A DNA stretch of 64,000 bases, from NCBI GenBank assembly GCA_910574835.1, contig CAJTDE010000024.1, forward strand, positions 1 to 64,000, in the 5' to 3' direction. The position numbers and the translations under genes were made by a program. The stretch's first letter is position 1. Every line of letters begins with the position of its first letter. This DNA is from Clostridia bacterium (GTDB lineage: Bacteria > Bacillota > Clostridia > Lachnospirales > Lachnospiraceae). A model generated the notes under the pieces. It was not told the origin of the DNA. It ran no database searches and saw nothing but the letters and a program-made list of their open reading frames with translations. Below are positions 53,306 to 62,961 of this stretch, one piece after another.

Positions 53306-53341
53306 TGCCCCCGGCATATCACTTCGTGAGTACCGGGGGCA
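53306..53341. terminator. Bidirectional terminator between kinase and ABC permease genes
   Basis: TGCCCCCGG (53306-53314) pairs with CCGGGGGCA (53333-53341), with an 18-base partly self-complementary loop. T-rich sequence lies on both sides. Confidence 0.75.
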
Positions 53342-53364
53342 GACTATTATTTTCCTTAAAAAAT

Positions 53365-54594
53365 CTAATTTCTTCTAAGCGCCTCAATCGGACTTAACTT
53401 CGCCGCTTTCCTTGCCGGATAGATTCCGAAGAAAATTCCCACACAGGAGGAAAAGAAGGTTGCCAGGATAATCGTGGAAATGCTGATTCTGGCCGGAAAG
53501 CCGAGCATTGGCAGCGAACAGATGGCCTTGGCTCCCGCAATCCCCAGAACAATTCCGATGATACCGCCCATAGCCGTAATAATGGCGGATTCTGACAGAA
53601 ACTGCATCATAATGGACCGCGTTCTGGCTCCCAGGGCCTTCCGGATACCAATCTCCCTGGTCCGCTCAGTTACGGACACCAGCATAATATTCATAACGCC
53701 GATACCGCCTACCAGAAGGGCAATGGCCGCCACAAATGCGATAAAGGCAGTCAGCATATCCAGCACATCCGTCATCATCTTAATCTGGCTCTCCGCATCC
53801 TCCACATAGAATTTATCCTCCCCCTGGACCTGGTATCTGCGCTCCAGAAGGCTTACAATCTCACTGCTCACCGCCACGCTGCTGTAGCCGGTGTCCGCAA
53901 CTACAAAAATACCGTAAAATTCATCCAGAATATACCCAAAAGCATAGTTGGCCGTATAAGGCATATAGAGAGAAACGCGGTTGGAATTATACATCATGGC
54001 GTTCACAAGTCCGCCGTCATCGGACTGCTCCTCCTTGATAACTCCGATCATGGTAATCTCCTGAGTCGTGTCATAGATGGTTGCCTCTACGCTCATTCCC
54101 ACCACGTCGTCCGTGCCGAAAAGCTTTCGGGCATCCCCTTCGCCTATGACCGCAACCAGATTCATAGCCTCCACATCGGAATCCGTAAAATAACGGCCGT
54201 ACTTCATCTCCGGATTGTGGGTGTACTTCAAATCTTCCGTTCCCGTGGTAATTCCCACATCAAACTCAATGTCTCTGGGAGAAATCAGCTTTCCGGACAT
54301 GCTGTCATTGGGCGTTACGCCTTTGACACCCTCCACTCCCCGGATAGCCTCCAGATCCTCCGGGGTAAGGTAAATCAAATCGCTGTCCCCGTAGGCGCCG
54401 CTGATAAAGATCTGTCCGCCCACAGCGGCATTGAGCTGATCGCTGATCTCTCCCTTGGCTCCCTGGCCGATGGACATAATCATAATAACCGAGGAAATAC
54501 CGATGATAATTCCAAGCATGGTCAGAATGGAACGGCCCTTGTTGGCCCGGATATTATCCACGGCCATTTTCATATATTCCAGTAATTGTGCCAT
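53365..54594 (-). CDS. MacB-type ABC transporter permease
   Basis: A 409-residue FtsX/MacB_PCD family permease. One N-terminal membrane segment (about 22-42), an extracytoplasmic MacB_PCD domain (about 45-270) and three C-terminal membrane segments within an FtsX domain. The TEREIGIRKALGA motif before the third segment is typical. It is the last gene of an ATPase-adaptor-permease operon, starting 2 bases after the adaptor gene ends. The complex probably exports peptides, lipids or drugs. Confidence 0.92.
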   Translation of the reverse strand: MAQLLEYMKMAVDNIRANKGRSILTMLGIIIGISSVIMIMSIGQGAKGEISDQLNAAVGGQIFISGAYGDSDLIYLTPEDLEAIRGVEGVKGVTPNDSMSGKLISPRDIEFDVGITTGTEDLKYTHNPEMKYGRYFTDSDVEAMNLVAVIGEGDARKLFGTDDVVGMSVEATIYDTTQEITMIGVIKEEQSDDGGLVNAMMYNSNRVSLYMPYTANYAFGYILDEFYGIFVVADTGYSSVAVSSEIVSLLERRYQVQGEDKFYVEDAESQIKMMTDVLDMLTAFIAFVAAIALLVGGIGVMNIMLVSVTERTREIGIRKALGARTRSIMMQFLSESAIITAMGGIIGIVLGIAGAKAICSLPMLGFPARISISTIILATFFSSCVGIFFGIYPARKAAKLSPIEALRRN

Positions 54595-54596
54595 CT

Positions 54597-56279
54597 CTAT
54601 TCCTCCACAGCCGTAACTCTCATACCCTCTTCCACCAACATTCCGGTGGTATTGCGGATAACCTTATCTCCGGCGCTTAAGCCTGACTGAATCTCAACCT
54701 CCATAGAGGATGCAAGACCGGTCACCACTTCTCTTATGGCAACGACGCCGTTCTCATCCACCACATAACAGAAGCTTCCGTCCACGCCTGTGTTGACTGC
54801 CTCCACCGGAACTACAACCACATTTTCCGCTTTGCGGCCGCTTACTGCCACCTTAGCCTCCAGTCCCAGGTAAATGTTCTCATCCGGATTGTCAATATGT
54901 ATCTCGGCGCTGACTACCGGTGTTCCCTTGCTGTTCTCCGCCGCCAGACGGCTCAGCTTGCTCACCTTTCCGGTGTAGGTTTTTCCTGCCAGATTGATCT
55001 CGGCGCTCTGGCCCACCTCCAGCTTTTCCAGATCAAATCTTGTTACGGACATATCTACCACAACATCCTCATTGCTTGCCACGGTAAAAAGGCTTCCGCC
55101 CTTGGCCGCCGGACCGCCGGCAACTGCCGTCACTTCCGTAACCACACCGGAAAATTCCGCCCGGATTCCGGCCTTTCCTTCATTGATCTCGTCCTTGGTC
55201 ATCTGCGCATTGAGATTGCTCAAGTTATTATTGGCGGAAAGCTCATTGCGGGCTGCCGAGGTCAGTCTGGAGGCATCCGTGGAATCCTTGATTCCTTCCT
55301 CCTTTGCCTTATTGGTCTGGAGCTTTTCCAGATCTTCTGAGGAATCCTTCAAACGGTCATTATAGCTGTTCAGCTTTTCATTGATTTCATTGAGGTTTTT
55401 TTGTTCTTCGTCAATCCTTTTCTGGGCATTATTTCGTTTATTCGTCGCTGCGGCTATTGTCGCTTCAAGCGCCGCTTTCTTTTGTTCATTTACCGCATTT
55501 GAGGCCGTAGCCTTATTCAATTGCGCCAAAGCTTCCTGTGCTGTCTTCAATTCTGTCTGCGCATCTTCCAATTCAATCATGCGGTTATTCAATTCTATAG
55601 AAGAAGCCGACTGCTTCTGCGTATACTCCGTAATGCGATCCAGCACATGCTCATTTTCATTCTTCTCATCCTCCACCTGCTGCTCCAAAATTCCCAGAGC
55701 TGACGAGGAACGATTATACTCGGATACATTTTTATTATCTCTTGTAATGGCATCCTGATAGCCATAGCCTGCGGCACTTCCTGTCAGCTCTGCCTGCTGA
55801 TAGAGATCCTCTAATTCCGCCGCATCATAAGTCAGAAGCGTAGAGCCTGCCTCCACCGTATCGCCCACCTTCAGATCAAACTCGGAAACCGTAGCCGATA
55901 CGGGAGAAAAATACGTCTTTACCTGCTCCGACTTCACGCTTCCGCTTCCCTCGATGGTCTGTTCCACCGTTCCCTGGTAAGCCTCCGCTACGCTTACGAC
56001 AGGCAGAACCTCCGGTGCAAAAAGCTTCGGCACAATATTCAAAACCAGAATCACAACTACGATCCCGCCGATAATCAGACGCTTTCTGCGCTTTTTCTTC
56101 TGCTCCGGGGTCATCCCTTCCGCCCCTTCCTCTCCTTCTTTCTTCTTCCAAAAGAAAAGGCGTTTCTTCGGCTTTCCTCCCAAATCCTCCTGTAAGGAAT
56201 CCTCCCATTCATCCAGAGGGCTTCTCTCCTCCACTACCATTTCCGCTTCCTGCTCATTCTTTTTTCTTCTAAACATCAC
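54597..56279 (-). CDS. HlyD/MacA-like periplasmic adaptor (membrane fusion protein) of an ABC exporter
   Basis: A 560-residue protein with a cytoplasmic Lys-rich N-terminus (about 1-70), one membrane segment (about 70-92), a biotinyl-lipoyl-like hairpin (GSVKSEQVKTYFSP...VGDTVEAGSTLL), and a very long coiled coil (about 165-350). Beta-barrel and membrane-proximal domains follow to the C-terminus. In Gram-positive bacteria such adaptors couple to MacB-type permeases. The N-terminal cytoplasmic extension is longer than in MacA. Confidence 0.87.
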   Translation of the reverse strand: MMFRRKKNEQEAEMVVEERSPLDEWEDSLQEDLGGKPKKRLFFWKKKEGEEGAEGMTPEQKKKRRKRLIIGGIVVVILVLNIVPKLFAPEVLPVVSVAEAYQGTVEQTIEGSGSVKSEQVKTYFSPVSATVSEFDLKVGDTVEAGSTLLTYDAAELEDLYQQAELTGSAAGYGYQDAITRDNKNVSEYNRSSSALGILEQQVEDEKNENEHVLDRITEYTQKQSASSIELNNRMIELEDAQTELKTAQEALAQLNKATASNAVNEQKKAALEATIAAATNKRNNAQKRIDEEQKNLNEINEKLNSYNDRLKDSSEDLEKLQTNKAKEEGIKDSTDASRLTSAARNELSANNNLSNLNAQMTKDEINEGKAGIRAEFSGVVTEVTAVAGGPAAKGGSLFTVASNEDVVVDMSVTRFDLEKLEVGQSAEINLAGKTYTGKVSKLSRLAAENSKGTPVVSAEIHIDNPDENIYLGLEAKVAVSGRKAENVVVVPVEAVNTGVDGSFCYVVDENGVVAIREVVTGLASSMEVEIQSGLSAGDKVIRNTTGMLVEEGMRVTAVEE

Positions 56280-56333
56280 CGATTCTCCTCATTTTCCATA
56301 TCAGATTGAAGCTGTTTTCTCAGATTGGCATAC

Positions 56334-57026
56334 TCAATTCTGCTCCAGCGTTTTATCAGATTCTATCTTTCCGTCCATGATGCGGATCACCCGCTTTGCC
56401 TGAGCCGCAATGCCGTCGTCGTGAGTAATCAGAATCACCGTTCTGCCGCCCACATACAGCTCTTTCAGAATCTGCAAAATTTCCTTACTGGACGCCGAGT
56501 CCAGATTACCCGTAGGCTCATCGGCCAGTATCACCGGCGGCTTGGCTGCAATGGCTCTTGCAATGGCAACCCTCTGCTGCTGTCCGCCGGACATTTCATT
56601 CGGCCGGTGATTGAGACGGTGGGACAGGCCCACAATCTTAAGAGCATCCACCGCAAGCTTATGACGTTCCCGTTTGCCCACACCCCTGTAAATCAGCGGA
56701 AGCTCCACATTTTCAATAGCCGTCAGATTGCTGATCAGATTAAAGCCCTGAAAGATAAAGCCAATCTCCAGATTGCGGATATCCGACTGCTCATCATCCG
56801 TAAGCTTGGAAACATCCTTTCCGTTCAGGTAATATTTCCCGGAGGTCGGGACATCCAGACAGCCAAGCATATTCATCAGCGTGGATTTGCCGGAACCGGA
56901 CTGGCCGATGATAGCTACAAATTCTCCTTTGTTAATGGTAAGGCTCACATGGTCCAGCGCCCGCACTTCATTTTCTCCCGGATTGTAGACCTTGCAGATA
57001 TCGCTTACCTCCACGAGTGCGCTCAT
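56334..57026 (-). CDS. MacB/LolD-type ABC transporter ATP-binding protein
   Basis: A 230-residue ATPase. Walker A is [12 protein letters not shown], signature [14 protein letters not shown], Walker [14 protein letters not shown]-loop LITHDDGIA. First gene of the efflux operon (54 bases upstream of the adaptor). The ATG at 57026 is set by GGGGGAG upstream and the family-like start; a longer in-frame extension of 57 residues is unlikely. Confidence 0.94.
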   Translation of the reverse strand: MSALVEVSDICKVYNPGENEVRALDHVSLTINKGEFVAIIGQSGSGKSTLMNMLGCLDVPTSGKYYLNGKDVSKLTDDEQSDIRNLEIGFIFQGFNLISNLTAIENVELPLIYRGVGKRERHKLAVDALKIVGLSHRLNHRPNEMSGGQQQRVAIARAIAAKPPVILADEPTGNLDSASSKEILQILKELYVGGRTVILITHDDGIAAQAKRVIRIMDGKIESDKTLEQN

Positions 57027-57501
57027 ACCGCTCCCCCTTCTTATTTTTTCGTTCCGCAATATTCTTCCCGCACACCTCAGGCTGAATTTCCGGCCGCAAA
57101 TACATAGATTTGAAAATGGATTCGTATAGCGGAAAAATATTACGGCTTGCTGCAAAAATATCTTCTTTTGTATTACTTGAATAATACAGTAACACATTTA
57201 TCCATAAGATCAATAGACTTCATAAAATCTTAAGTTTTAATTCCCAATTTCTTCATTTCCCAAAAACCGCCCGCACAAAATGTACGGAAATACCTCGCAA
57301 AATAGTAACGCATGAATAATAACCGCATCAAAACACTGTTCTAAAAAGTATAACGAAAACAGCTCGTCTTTTTCTTCATACTTTTTCATATATTTTATAA
57401 AACCCTGTTTTATCTTCATTCCATACCCTCAGAAGACAAAAGGCAAGCGTCCTCTTGTCCGCGAGGATATCCCCATTGAATCTGCATAAGGAGACCTTAC
57501 C
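57027..57501. other. Intergenic region before the efflux operon
   Basis: About 475 bases. The dyad GTATTA-N6-TAATAC at 57170-57187 is listed separately. A 60-codon minus-strand frame at 57237-57419 has no convincing ribosome binding site or family likeness. No gene or RNA is supported. Confidence 0.45.
57170..57187. promoter_or_regulatory. Dyad upstream of the ABC efflux operon
   Basis: GTATTA-CTTGAA-TAATAC, a perfect 6-6-6 inverted repeat about 145 bases before the ATPase start. It may be an operator of a regulator not encoded in the window. Confidence 0.4.
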
Positions 57502-58272
57502 ATGAAAAAACTTTTGATCGCCGGATACGCCGATTCCACCGTCAATTATCAAAATGCCTTTGCAAGACTGGGCGCCTCCTGTGACACCTTACCGCCCAAA
57601 GCCCCCTCTCCCGCTCCCTGCCAGACAAAGCCGGCGCCTCCCCTCTCCCTCCCCCGGCTCAGCTACTGTCCCTACGACTACGACGGCCTTATTCTTCCCG
57701 GAGGCGGAGACATTGCCCCGCCCCTCTTCGGAGCCGCCAACGAAGGCTCCCGGGACATCGACGAACAGCTGGACTGCCTCCAGCTTCGGACACTGGATTC
57801 CTTCATCCGGGCCGAAAAGCCCATCCTCGGCATCTGCAAAGGACTCCAGATCATAAATGTCCACTTCGGCGGAACCATCCTCCAGGACTTGCCGGAAGCC
57901 TCACAGCTCGTCCACGCATACGCCCCGCCGCAAGCAACCGCCCCTTCCGCAGACATACATAATAAGATCCCCGCAATCCGCAAAAACGGCGATAAAATCC
58001 ACCCCACAAAAGCCGCAGGAGGAACCTTCCCCGAGCGTCTGTACGGAAGCTCCCCCATAACAAACAGCGCCCACCACCAGGGCATAGGCGCTGTCGGCGA
58101 CGGGCTTTTAGTAGCTCAATACAGCCACGACTTCGTTATCGAAGCCATATACCACGAGCGCCTGCCCATCCTCGGCGTCCAGTGGCACCCGGAACGCATG
58201 TGTTTCGAATACGCCGACATCCGCATGGAAAACGGCGCCGACCTGCTCCGCTATTTCCTTTCACTATTATAA
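57502..58272 (+). CDS. Gamma-glutamyl-gamma-aminobutyrate hydrolase family protein (peptidase C26)
   Basis: A 256-residue class I glutamine amidotransferase-like hydrolase. The nucleophile is the Cys in LGICKGLQ; the His and Glu are in QWHPE. LILPGGGDIAPPLF marks the PuuD-like start. Family members cleave gamma-glutamyl bonds (gamma-Glu-GABA or glutathione-type amides). The region 28-50 is Pro-rich and longer than in PuuD. It has GGAG 9 bases upstream of the ATG and is convergent with the dipeptidase gene. Confidence 0.88.
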   Translation: MKKLLIAGYADSTVNYQNAFARLGASCDTLPPKAPSPAPCQTKPAPPLSLPRLSYCPYDYDGLILPGGGDIAPPLFGAANEGSRDIDEQLDCLQLRTLDSFIRAEKPILGICKGLQIINVHFGGTILQDLPEASQLVHAYAPPQATAPSADIHNKIPAIRKNGDKIHPTKAAGGTFPERLYGSSPITNSAHHQGIGAVGDGLLVAQYSHDFVIEAIYHERLPILGVQWHPERMCFEYADIRMENGADLLRYFLSLL

Positions 58273-58282
58273 AAAAAACTAT

Positions 58283-59359
58283 CTACAAAAGCACCTTCCG
58301 AAAATACCTGAGAAAATTCCCCCCAATCACCCCGGCAAGCGTATCCTCCGGCATCCCGCGCTCCAAAAGCCGGGCGCTGAGCATCAGCATCTCCCCATGA
58401 TGCAGCAAAAGATCATCCTCCTCCGTCTCAAAGCAAAGCCGCGGCGTAGCAGCCGAAAGCCCATTACAGAGATCAAACCCAAACCCCACATGCTCCGTAC
58501 CGGCCACACACACCATATGCTCCACATGCCGGCAAAGGCACTCAATCGCCTTCTCCCTTGGATAAGGCACAGCCCCTGCAATCGTTCCGCAGGCATTCAC
58601 GCCAATCACCCCTCCGCAGGAAGCCAGCGCCGCAATCTGTTCATCCCGCAGATTCCGATAGTTCTCATGCACGGTCCAGGCATCCGAATGACTTGCCACA
58701 AACGGCCTTTTGGCACACTCCAAAACATCCGCAAACCCATCATTATTCAAATGACTCACATCCACATACATCCCAAGAGCCTCCATCTTCGCTATGGCCT
58801 CCCGCCCACGCTCCGTCAGCCCTCCGCGAATCTCCTTCATCTCCCCCGCCTTACAGCACCCCCTGGCAAATGCATTCGGCCGGCTCCAGGTAAGCCCTGC
58901 CCCCCGCACCCCCAGATCATAAAAAGCCCGAAGCAGATAAAGATCCGCCCCAACCGGATCAAGCCCCTCCAGCGACAAAAGAACCGCAATCCTCCCATCC
59001 CGCAAAGCCCCTTCCAGCTCCGCCCGGCTCGTCACAACACCAATCACATCCCACACCGGCTCCAAATCCTCCCGAAGCGCCGCAATCTGCGCCATCGCCA
59101 CATGCAGCCCCTTCTCCGGCAGATCCCCCGAAGCCACAAACACCGAAGAAACACAAACATTCACCCCAGCCTCCAAAAAATGCCGAAGATACCTCCGCTC
59201 CACCACATCCCGTTCCCCATAAATCCTGCGCCTATAAACCTCCGCCGCCAAATCCAAATGCGCATCCACCACCGGATTCTCCTTATGTACCGCCTTCGCC
59301 CATTCCACCAAAACCTCTTCCACAGCCAATCTCCCCTTTCCAAATTCTAAAACCCCCAT
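58283..59359 (-). CDS. Membrane dipeptidase family protein (peptidase M19)
   Basis: A 358-residue zinc dipeptidase. The zinc ligands fit VDAHLD, LLSLEG (bridging Glu), DVSHLNNDGF and VASHSDAW. Such enzymes cut L,D- or D,L-dipeptides; in Clostridia a single cytoplasmic form is usual. The ATG at 59359 begins MGVLEFGKG. Its ribosome binding site is poor (GTGGGGTGTTGGG), and a longer frame reaches into three tandem repeats, which I treat as non-coding. Codon use is GC-rich compared with its neighbours. Confidence 0.85.
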   Translation of the reverse strand: MGVLEFGKGRLAVEEVLVEWAKAVHKENPVVDAHLDLAAEVYRRRIYGERDVVERRYLRHFLEAGVNVCVSSVFVASGDLPEKGLHVAMAQIAALREDLEPVWDVIGVVTSRAELEGALRDGRIAVLLSLEGLDPVGADLYLLRAFYDLGVRGAGLTWSRPNAFARGCCKAGEMKEIRGGLTERGREAIAKMEALGMYVDVSHLNNDGFADVLECAKRPFVASHSDAWTVHENYRNLRDEQIAALASCGGVIGVNACGTIAGAVPYPREKAIECLCRHVEHMVCVAGTEHVGFGFDLCNGLSAATPRLCFETEEDDLLLHHGEMLMLSARLLERGMPEDTLAGVIGGNFLRYFRKVLL

Positions 59360-59373
59360 CCCAACACCCCACT

Positions 59374-59466
59374 CAAGGCAGACTTCCCTACATACCACAT
59401 CCCCCCACTCAAGGCAAACTTTCCTACATACCACATCCAAGGCAGATTTTCCAACGTACCACATCC
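59374..59466 (-). repeat. Three direct 29-base repeats before the dipeptidase gene
   Basis: Copies at 59374-59402, 59410-59438 and 59438-59466, each reading CAAGGCA...ACATACCACATCC with few changes; the spacing is 36 then 28 bases. They lie in the presumed leader of the M19 gene, directly next to the 214-base hairpin. Confidence 0.85.
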
Positions 59467-59473
59467 AACCCCA

Positions 59474-59687
59474 GGCTCCGAGACAGGCCGGGTGCTGAGG
59501 ATTTTCCTATATCCAGTGTCCGGCTGTTTGGCGACAGATGTCTGATACTGGCGAACTTTGTTCAAGATCTGAAAGGGCAAAGCCTCAAAAACCTCCCCAC
59601 AAAGTCCGCCAGGAGCAGACAGATGTCGGCCAAACCGTCCGAACACAGGATATGGAAAATTCTCAGCGCCCGGACTGTCTCGGAGCC
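59474..59687. repeat. 214-base imperfect inverted repeat (long hairpin)
   Basis: The arms of about 70 bases run from GGCTCCGAGACAG (59474) to GACAGATGTCTG (about 59545) and from CAGACAGATGTC (about 59616) to CTGTCTCGGAGCC (59687). They are about 85 percent complementary. The stem continues inside with CTGGCGAACTTTGT / ACAAAGTCCGCCAG. The element lies between the dipeptidase and the sensor kinase. Its size and symmetry suggest a miniature mobile element or a strong structured RNA. Confidence 0.85.
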
Positions 59688-59736
59688 GTCCACCCCTACC
59701 ATCCTATGCCCATTCCTTCAAAAAGTCACACCTCAA

Positions 59737-62193
59737 TCAACAAACTTTCGGAAACACAACCGTCACCGTAAACAAATCCGCATTCAGCTCCACCTTAAAC
59801 GTCCCCCCGCAAGCCTCCGTAAAGCTCCTTGCAATGGAAAGTCCAAGCCCGCTGCCGCCATCCGTCCTGCTTGCATCTCCCCGCACAAACCGTTCCGTAA
59901 AGTCAACACCATCATCAAGCTCCACCCCGGAAGTATTCTTAATATTCGCCACAGCCACACTCCCCTCATCCGTCAGAGTAAGAAAGATCCGCGACCCGCT
60001 CAGAGAATACTTCAGAGCATTCTGAATCAGATTCTGAAATACGCGGTAAAGCCTCTGCCCATCCGCCACAATCATCACCGGCGCCTCCGGAATCGTCGTC
60101 CGCATAGCCAGCCCGCTCTGTGAAATCTGCACATTCATATCCGCAAGCGTCTGCCTAAGCAGCTTCCCAAGATCCAATTGTTCCAAATTCACCGGCAGCT
60201 GATTGGAAGCCGCCTTGCTCACCTCAAACACATCCTGCACCATCGTTTTCAGCCGTTCCGACTTCTCTCCCAGAATCTGCACATACTCCTTCACATGCTC
60301 CGGCAAATCCTCCTCCTGCTTAAGAAGCTCCACATAACTCACAATCGAAGTCAGCGGCGTTTTAATATCATGGGACACATTCGCCACCAGCTCTACCTTC
60401 ATGCGCTCACTCTTCGTCTGCTCCTGAAGGGCCGTCTCCATTCCCTGCTGAATCTCATTGAGGTTCTCCGCCGCCGTTTTCAGATCCGCATCCTCCGGCA
60501 AATGAAGCCGCCCGGTGAGATTTCCTTCCCGAATCGCCGCGATCTGATCCGCCAAAGCTCCCAAATCCTTCGCAAGCTCTTTATTCCTGCGCAGATTCCG
60601 AACCCCGGAAACCAAAAGCAGCACACCGGAAACCAAAGCCAAAATCAATAATACAATTCCCGGCTCATTCCAATAAAAATCACGGACACGGTAGTATAAA
60701 GCCGCCGTAACGGAAAATACGGAAAACAGCACCGCAGGCACAAACACCTGACAATAACGCTCCACCATCCGCCTCTGCACGGAAAGCTTCAGTTCCTTCG
60801 CACGCATACTGCGTATCACCGGACCCAAAAGAGACTTCCGATTTCCCTTATTGACCCGCAGATCCAAGACACCCAGATAAACCATCCAGAATACTGCCGT
60901 AAGGAACGCTCCTCTGACGGCAAGCTGTCCGGCATAATATCCAAGCTCTTCCATGCTCATGTATACGCCGTCCTCATAGAGCCATATAAGCTCCCTGAGA
61001 ATCTCTCTGCCTCCCGTAAACAAAAATACAAGCGGAACTCCCACAAACAGCAATATCTTCGGCTCCGTCGGGACGCGCCCCAAAAACTTGCCAACGGCCG
61101 CATCCGCCCGGCGCTTATCCTTCCAAAGAAGCACCGACAAGGTCAGCAAAAAGAGGGCCGCAAGCAGCTTCCATTTTACCGCCTGATAACGCTCATAACG
61201 GCTTATCTGCTGCTTCTCCATCCAATAAAGCCCTCCCCCGCTCTGCACTGCTCCATACTCCGAATAATTGCCTGTAATATAAAGCTTTGGATTCCTGGCC
61301 GCCGCCATAAAAATCACGGCGTCCTCTGCGGATTCATCCACATTAAAATTCGTATAGCCCGGCACATACCAAAGACTGTCCTCCGTATACACGCCGTCCC
61401 CATAGACATCCAGCTCCCGGCCGTCCTTGCTGATACGCACCTTTCCGTCGCCCTTCTCATTGTACCACAGGCAGAAATTATACTCCTCCTCTGCCGGAAG
61501 ATACCCCTGGAAATCGGGATTGTTAAGCTCCTGTCCCACCTTAGGCTCCAGCTGCTCCATATTCGTATAAAGAAGCTTTCCCTGGTAAATAACGGCATAA
61601 CGGAGATTCTTGTCCCTGGCATATTCCTTCATATAGGCTTCCAGGGCCTCCTTTTGACTCTTAGGCACTCCGTTATCCGAGACTCCAAATTCCCGTTTCA
61701 GCGCATCCAGAGTGTCGTCCGCTATGCCAAACTCTCTTTGTATCTCTTCCCATCTTTCCTCTGCAATCCCCTGTTCAGCCGGAATCCCTTCCGCAACGGC
61801 CTCTCCGTCCTCCGAAGCCTCAACACTAGGCTCTTTCTCACATACCGACTCCGCCTCCTGCACTACGGTTGTAGCCTCCCAGGGATAGTTCTCATAATAA
61901 CCGTCATAATACCTGTCATAAAAATAATAGCTGTCCCCCTCGAAGCACACTCCGTAGTTATTCCATCCCTTTCCGCCGGTTGCCACGCCAAGCAGCTCCT
62001 CCAGACGGCTCGACATATAGAGACGGAAATCGGGATGTTCCTGGTAATCGGTTCCTATGCGGCTTTTCAGGTTTTCCGGTCTGCTGCCGATAAGACTAAG
62101 CATAGACAGGAAATTTCCAAGTAACAGGGTCATTCCCAAAAAGAATGACGCAAAGCTAACAATGATTCTCAATTTTCTCCATTTTGTATCCAA
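59737..62193 (-). CDS. Sensor histidine kinase, polytopic
   Basis: An 818-residue kinase. TM1 is about 10-32, a large extracellular region of about 310 residues follows, then five more membrane segments (about 345-550). A short HAMP-like linker leads to HisKA with VANVSHDIKTPLTS (phospho-His near 606), and HATPase motifs NLIQNALKYS and GGSGLGLSIARSF. It uses a TTG at 62193 (GTGGGG upstream) and overlaps the response-regulator gene by 38 bases. The pair forms a two-component system; the signal is unknown. Confidence 0.9.
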   Translation of the reverse strand: MDTKWRKLRIIVSFASFFLGMTLLLGNFLSMLSLIGSRPENLKSRIGTDYQEHPDFRLYMSSRLEELLGVATGGKGWNNYGVCFEGDSYYFYDRYYDGYYENYPWEATTVVQEAESVCEKEPSVEASEDGEAVAEGIPAEQGIAEERWEEIQREFGIADDTLDALKREFGVSDNGVPKSQKEALEAYMKEYARDKNLRYAVIYQGKLLYTNMEQLEPKVGQELNNPDFQGYLPAEEEYNFCLWYNEKGDGKVRISKDGRELDVYGDGVYTEDSLWYVPGYTNFNVDESAEDAVIFMAAARNPKLYITGNYSEYGAVQSGGGLYWMEKQQISRYERYQAVKWKLLAALFLLTLSVLLWKDKRRADAAVGKFLGRVPTEPKILLFVGVPLVFLFTGGREILRELIWLYEDGVYMSMEELGYYAGQLAVRGAFLTAVFWMVYLGVLDLRVNKGNRKSLLGPVIRSMRAKELKLSVQRRMVERYCQVFVPAVLFSVFSVTAALYYRVRDFYWNEPGIVLLILALVSGVLLLVSGVRNLRRNKELAKDLGALADQIAAIREGNLTGRLHLPEDADLKTAAENLNEIQQGMETALQEQTKSERMKVELVANVSHDIKTPLTSIVSYVELLKQEEDLPEHVKEYVQILGEKSERLKTMVQDVFEVSKAASNQLPVNLEQLDLGKLLRQTLADMNVQISQSGLAMRTTIPEAPVMIVADGQRLYRVFQNLIQNALKYSLSGSRIFLTLTDEGSVAVANIKNTSGVELDDGVDFTERFVRGDASRTDGGSGLGLSIARSFTEACGGTFKVELNADLFTVTVVFPKVC

Positions 62194-62866
62194 TTCCCCA
62201 CACCACCTTTAAATATTCTGGCTCCTTAGGATTGAGTTCAATTTTTTCCCGAATGCGCCGAATGTGGACCATCACCGTATTTTCCGGGGCAAAGGCTTCC
62301 TCCTCCCAGACCCGCTGGTAGATTTCCTCCGCCGGGAAGATCCGGCCCCGGTTCCGCATCAGGAGATCCACGATCCTCGTCTCCGTGGCGGTAAGCTTCA
62401 CCGGTTCTCCGTCTGCATAGAGGGTGCGCTCCTCCATGCAGTAGCAGAGGCGGCCGTTGTGTATCTCGTCTGCCTGCTGCTGTGCGTGGATATCTCCCAG
62501 GGATGTGTACCGTCTCAGATGGCTTTTCACCCGGGCCGCCAATTCCTGGGGATTGAAAGGTTTTGACACATAGTCGTCCGCTCCCATAGAAAGCCCCAGA
62601 ACCTTGTCGGTGTCCTCGCTCTTGGCGCTCAGGACAATGATTGGAAGATTTTTCCGCTCCCGGATTTTCATTACGGCGGAAAGTCCGTCAAGCTTCGGCA
62701 TCATCACATCCATTATGATCAGCCTTACCGGATGCTCTGCCACAAGCTCCAGGGCTTCCATGCCGTCATAGGCTTTCAGCACCTGGTAGCCTTCCTTTTC
62801 CAGAAGAAGACCTATAGCCTTTACAATCTCCCGGTCGTCGTCCACCACCAGCACACATTCGTTCAT
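62156..62866 (-). CDS. OmpR family response regulator
   Basis: A 236-residue regulator with an N-terminal receiver (VLVVDDDREIV, phospho-Asp in IIMDVMMP, K in YVSKPFNP) and a C-terminal winged helix DNA-binding domain (TATETRIVDLLMRNRG...VHIRRIREKIE, then VVWGIGYKM). It overlaps its kinase gene. The ribosome binding site is AGGAAGGAG before the ATG at 62866. Direct repeats upstream may be its own binding site. Confidence 0.95.
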   Translation of the reverse strand: MNECVLVVDDDREIVKAIGLLLEKEGYQVLKAYDGMEALELVAEHPVRLIIMDVMMPKLDGLSAVMKIRERKNLPIIVLSAKSEDTDKVLGLSMGADDYVSKPFNPQELAARVKSHLRRYTSLGDIHAQQQADEIHNGRLCYCMEERTLYADGEPVKLTATETRIVDLLMRNRGRIFPAEEIYQRVWEEEAFAPENTVMVHIRRIREKIELNPKEPEYLKVVWGIGYKMEKIENHC

Positions 62867-62961
62867 TGTTGTTCTCCTTCCTTATGCATGGACTGCCGCA
62901 AAATAAAATAACCTATTCTGTATCAGTCACATTCTTCAAGCCTGTATTTATAGTAGGAAAT

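Noticed and set aside
57237-57419. 60-residue minus-strand protein
   Set aside because: No convincing ribosome binding site, no family likeness, and the frame lies in AT-rich intergenic sequence.
58397-59350. 317-codon plus-strand frame over the M19 dipeptidase gene
   Set aside because: Antisense shadow in a GC-rich gene; Pro/Arg/His-rich, no start signals.
59374-59466. Short CRISPR array
   Set aside because: The spacing is 36 then 28 bases, with only 7 bases or none between the 29-base units, so no spacers exist.
59347-59646. 99-codon minus-strand frame across the direct repeats
   Set aside because: Its repeated WYVGK-like words only mirror the DNA repeats; the frame overlaps the M19 start and the long hairpin.
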